Positions 63,649-64,000 of a DNA stretch of 64,000 nt are shown here, in pieces (within the stretch, counting starts at the first letter, position 1; every line of letters starts with the position of its first letter). A program made the position numbers and the translations under genes. The DNA comes from Streptomyces sp. RKND-216. Lineage in GTDB: Bacteria; Actinomycetota; Actinomycetes; Streptomycetales; Streptomycetaceae. Location of the stretch: positions 2,933,501 through 2,997,500 of the forward strand of contig NZ_SSBQ01000002.1 of NCBI RefSeq assembly GCF_004795255.1. The letters are read 5' to 3'. The notes beneath the pieces are model-generated. The model saw only the letters and a program-made list of their open reading frames with translations, searched no databases and had not been told where the DNA came from.

Positions 63649-64000
63649 ATGAGTGCGTACGCGGCGCTGACCACGGCCGGCTACCGGGCCTACACGCGCG
63701 ACAAGACCACCCTGTTCTTCTCCTTCGCCTTCCCGCTGCTCTTCCTCGTCGTCTTCGGCCTGATCTTCTCCGGCCAGGACGTCGACCAGAGCGGCAAGCC
63801 CTACATCAGCTACATCGCTCCCGGCGTGCTCTCCTGGGGCGTCGCCAACTCCGCCGTGTTCTGGATCGGCTTCGTCCTCATGCAGTGGCGGCGGGACGAC
63901 CTGCTGCGCCTCATCCGCATGACGCCCACCCGCCTGCCCACCGTGCTCGGCTCGCGCTACGTACTGGCGCTCGCCGTCGGCGTGGCGCAGACCGTGCTGT
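63649..64000 (+). CDS. ABC-2 type permease, 3' end beyond window
   Basis: The first 117 residues of a membrane protein, ATG 63649 after a CGGAGC. It begins MSAYAALTTAGYRAYTRDKT with a hydrophobic segment FFSFAFPLLFLVVFGLIFSG at about residues 25-45, an extracellular loop and a second segment near residue 60. MTPTRLPTVLGSRYVLA is the family-like cytoplasmic turn before the third helix. Partner of the preceding ATPase. Confidence 0.88.
   Translation, partial: MSAYAALTTAGYRAYTRDKTTLFFSFAFPLLFLVVFGLIFSGQDVDQSGKPYISYIAPGVLSWGVANSAVFWIGFVLMQWRRDDLLRLIRMTPTRLPTVLGSRYVLALAVGVAQTVL

Overview
This is a 64 kb piece of a Streptomyces-type chromosome. Support comes from the very high GC content, frequent GTG starts with GTGA/ATGA stop-start overlaps, Scr1-type regulators paired with DUF397 proteins, a subtilisin-inhibitor-like secreted protein and a SARP regulator. 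The order ABC transporters - HAD hydrolase - serS - DnaA-box cluster - pheA - DyP peroxidase - copper genes resembles, from memory, the stretch some 80 kb from oriC in S. coelicolor. This suggests core chromosome not far from the origin.

Layout. 0-3.5 kb: two ABC ATPase/permease pairs, the first cut by the window edge. 3.5-8.6 kb: regulators, including a WhiJ-like locus (ATPase, frameshifted Scr1 regulator, DUF397 protein with a doubled motif), an Lrp regulator divergent from an SMP-30 lactonase, and a phage-antirepressor-like protein. 8.8-19.3 kb, all on the minus strand: HAD phosphatase, serS, a DnaA-box cluster, pheA, DyP peroxidase, then copper genes (CopC-CopD fusion, PCuAC chaperone, SCO protein, YcnI). 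19.5-36 kb: anti-sigma-type ATPases, AhpD-like/MarR pair, a second Scr1/DUF397 pair with a DUF574 methyltransferase, a K+/H+ antiporter with TrkA-C subunit, aminopeptidase P, a SpoIIE-type phosphatase with an altered metal motif, a prim-pol-like protein, a SEC-C protein, a glycerophosphodiesterase and an HtrA-type protease. 36-48 kb: tRNA-Ser(TGA), two frameshifted remnants, a 26-residue membrane peptide, dimethylargininase, two secreted proteins, a SigE-family sigma factor, an acyl-CoA ligase, a 1324-residue PAS/receiver protein and an SSI-like inhibitor.

48.4-64 kb holds tRNA-Ser(GCT), tRNA-Arg(ACG) and then the most interesting system: a one-strand, tightly coupled RiPP (ribosomally made, modified peptide) operon that runs off the window end. 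It encodes a small secreted two-cysteine protein, a SARP/NB-ARC regulator, a ThiF-like F protein, a YcaO cyclodehydratase ending in PxPxP, a double-domain SagB-type azoline dehydrogenase, a split LanB dehydratase (glutamylation and elimination proteins), a PqqD-like/M50 intramembrane protease and an ABC exporter. The chemistry implied is Cys/Ser/Thr to azole plus Ser/Thr to dehydroamino acid, as in thiopeptides and goadsporin. No precursor peptide and no second SpaB_C-type [4+2] enzyme is visible, so the product is either a linear azole/dehydroamino-acid peptide or the missing genes lie beyond the window.

All assignments are from reading translated sequence and motifs; no database search was made.
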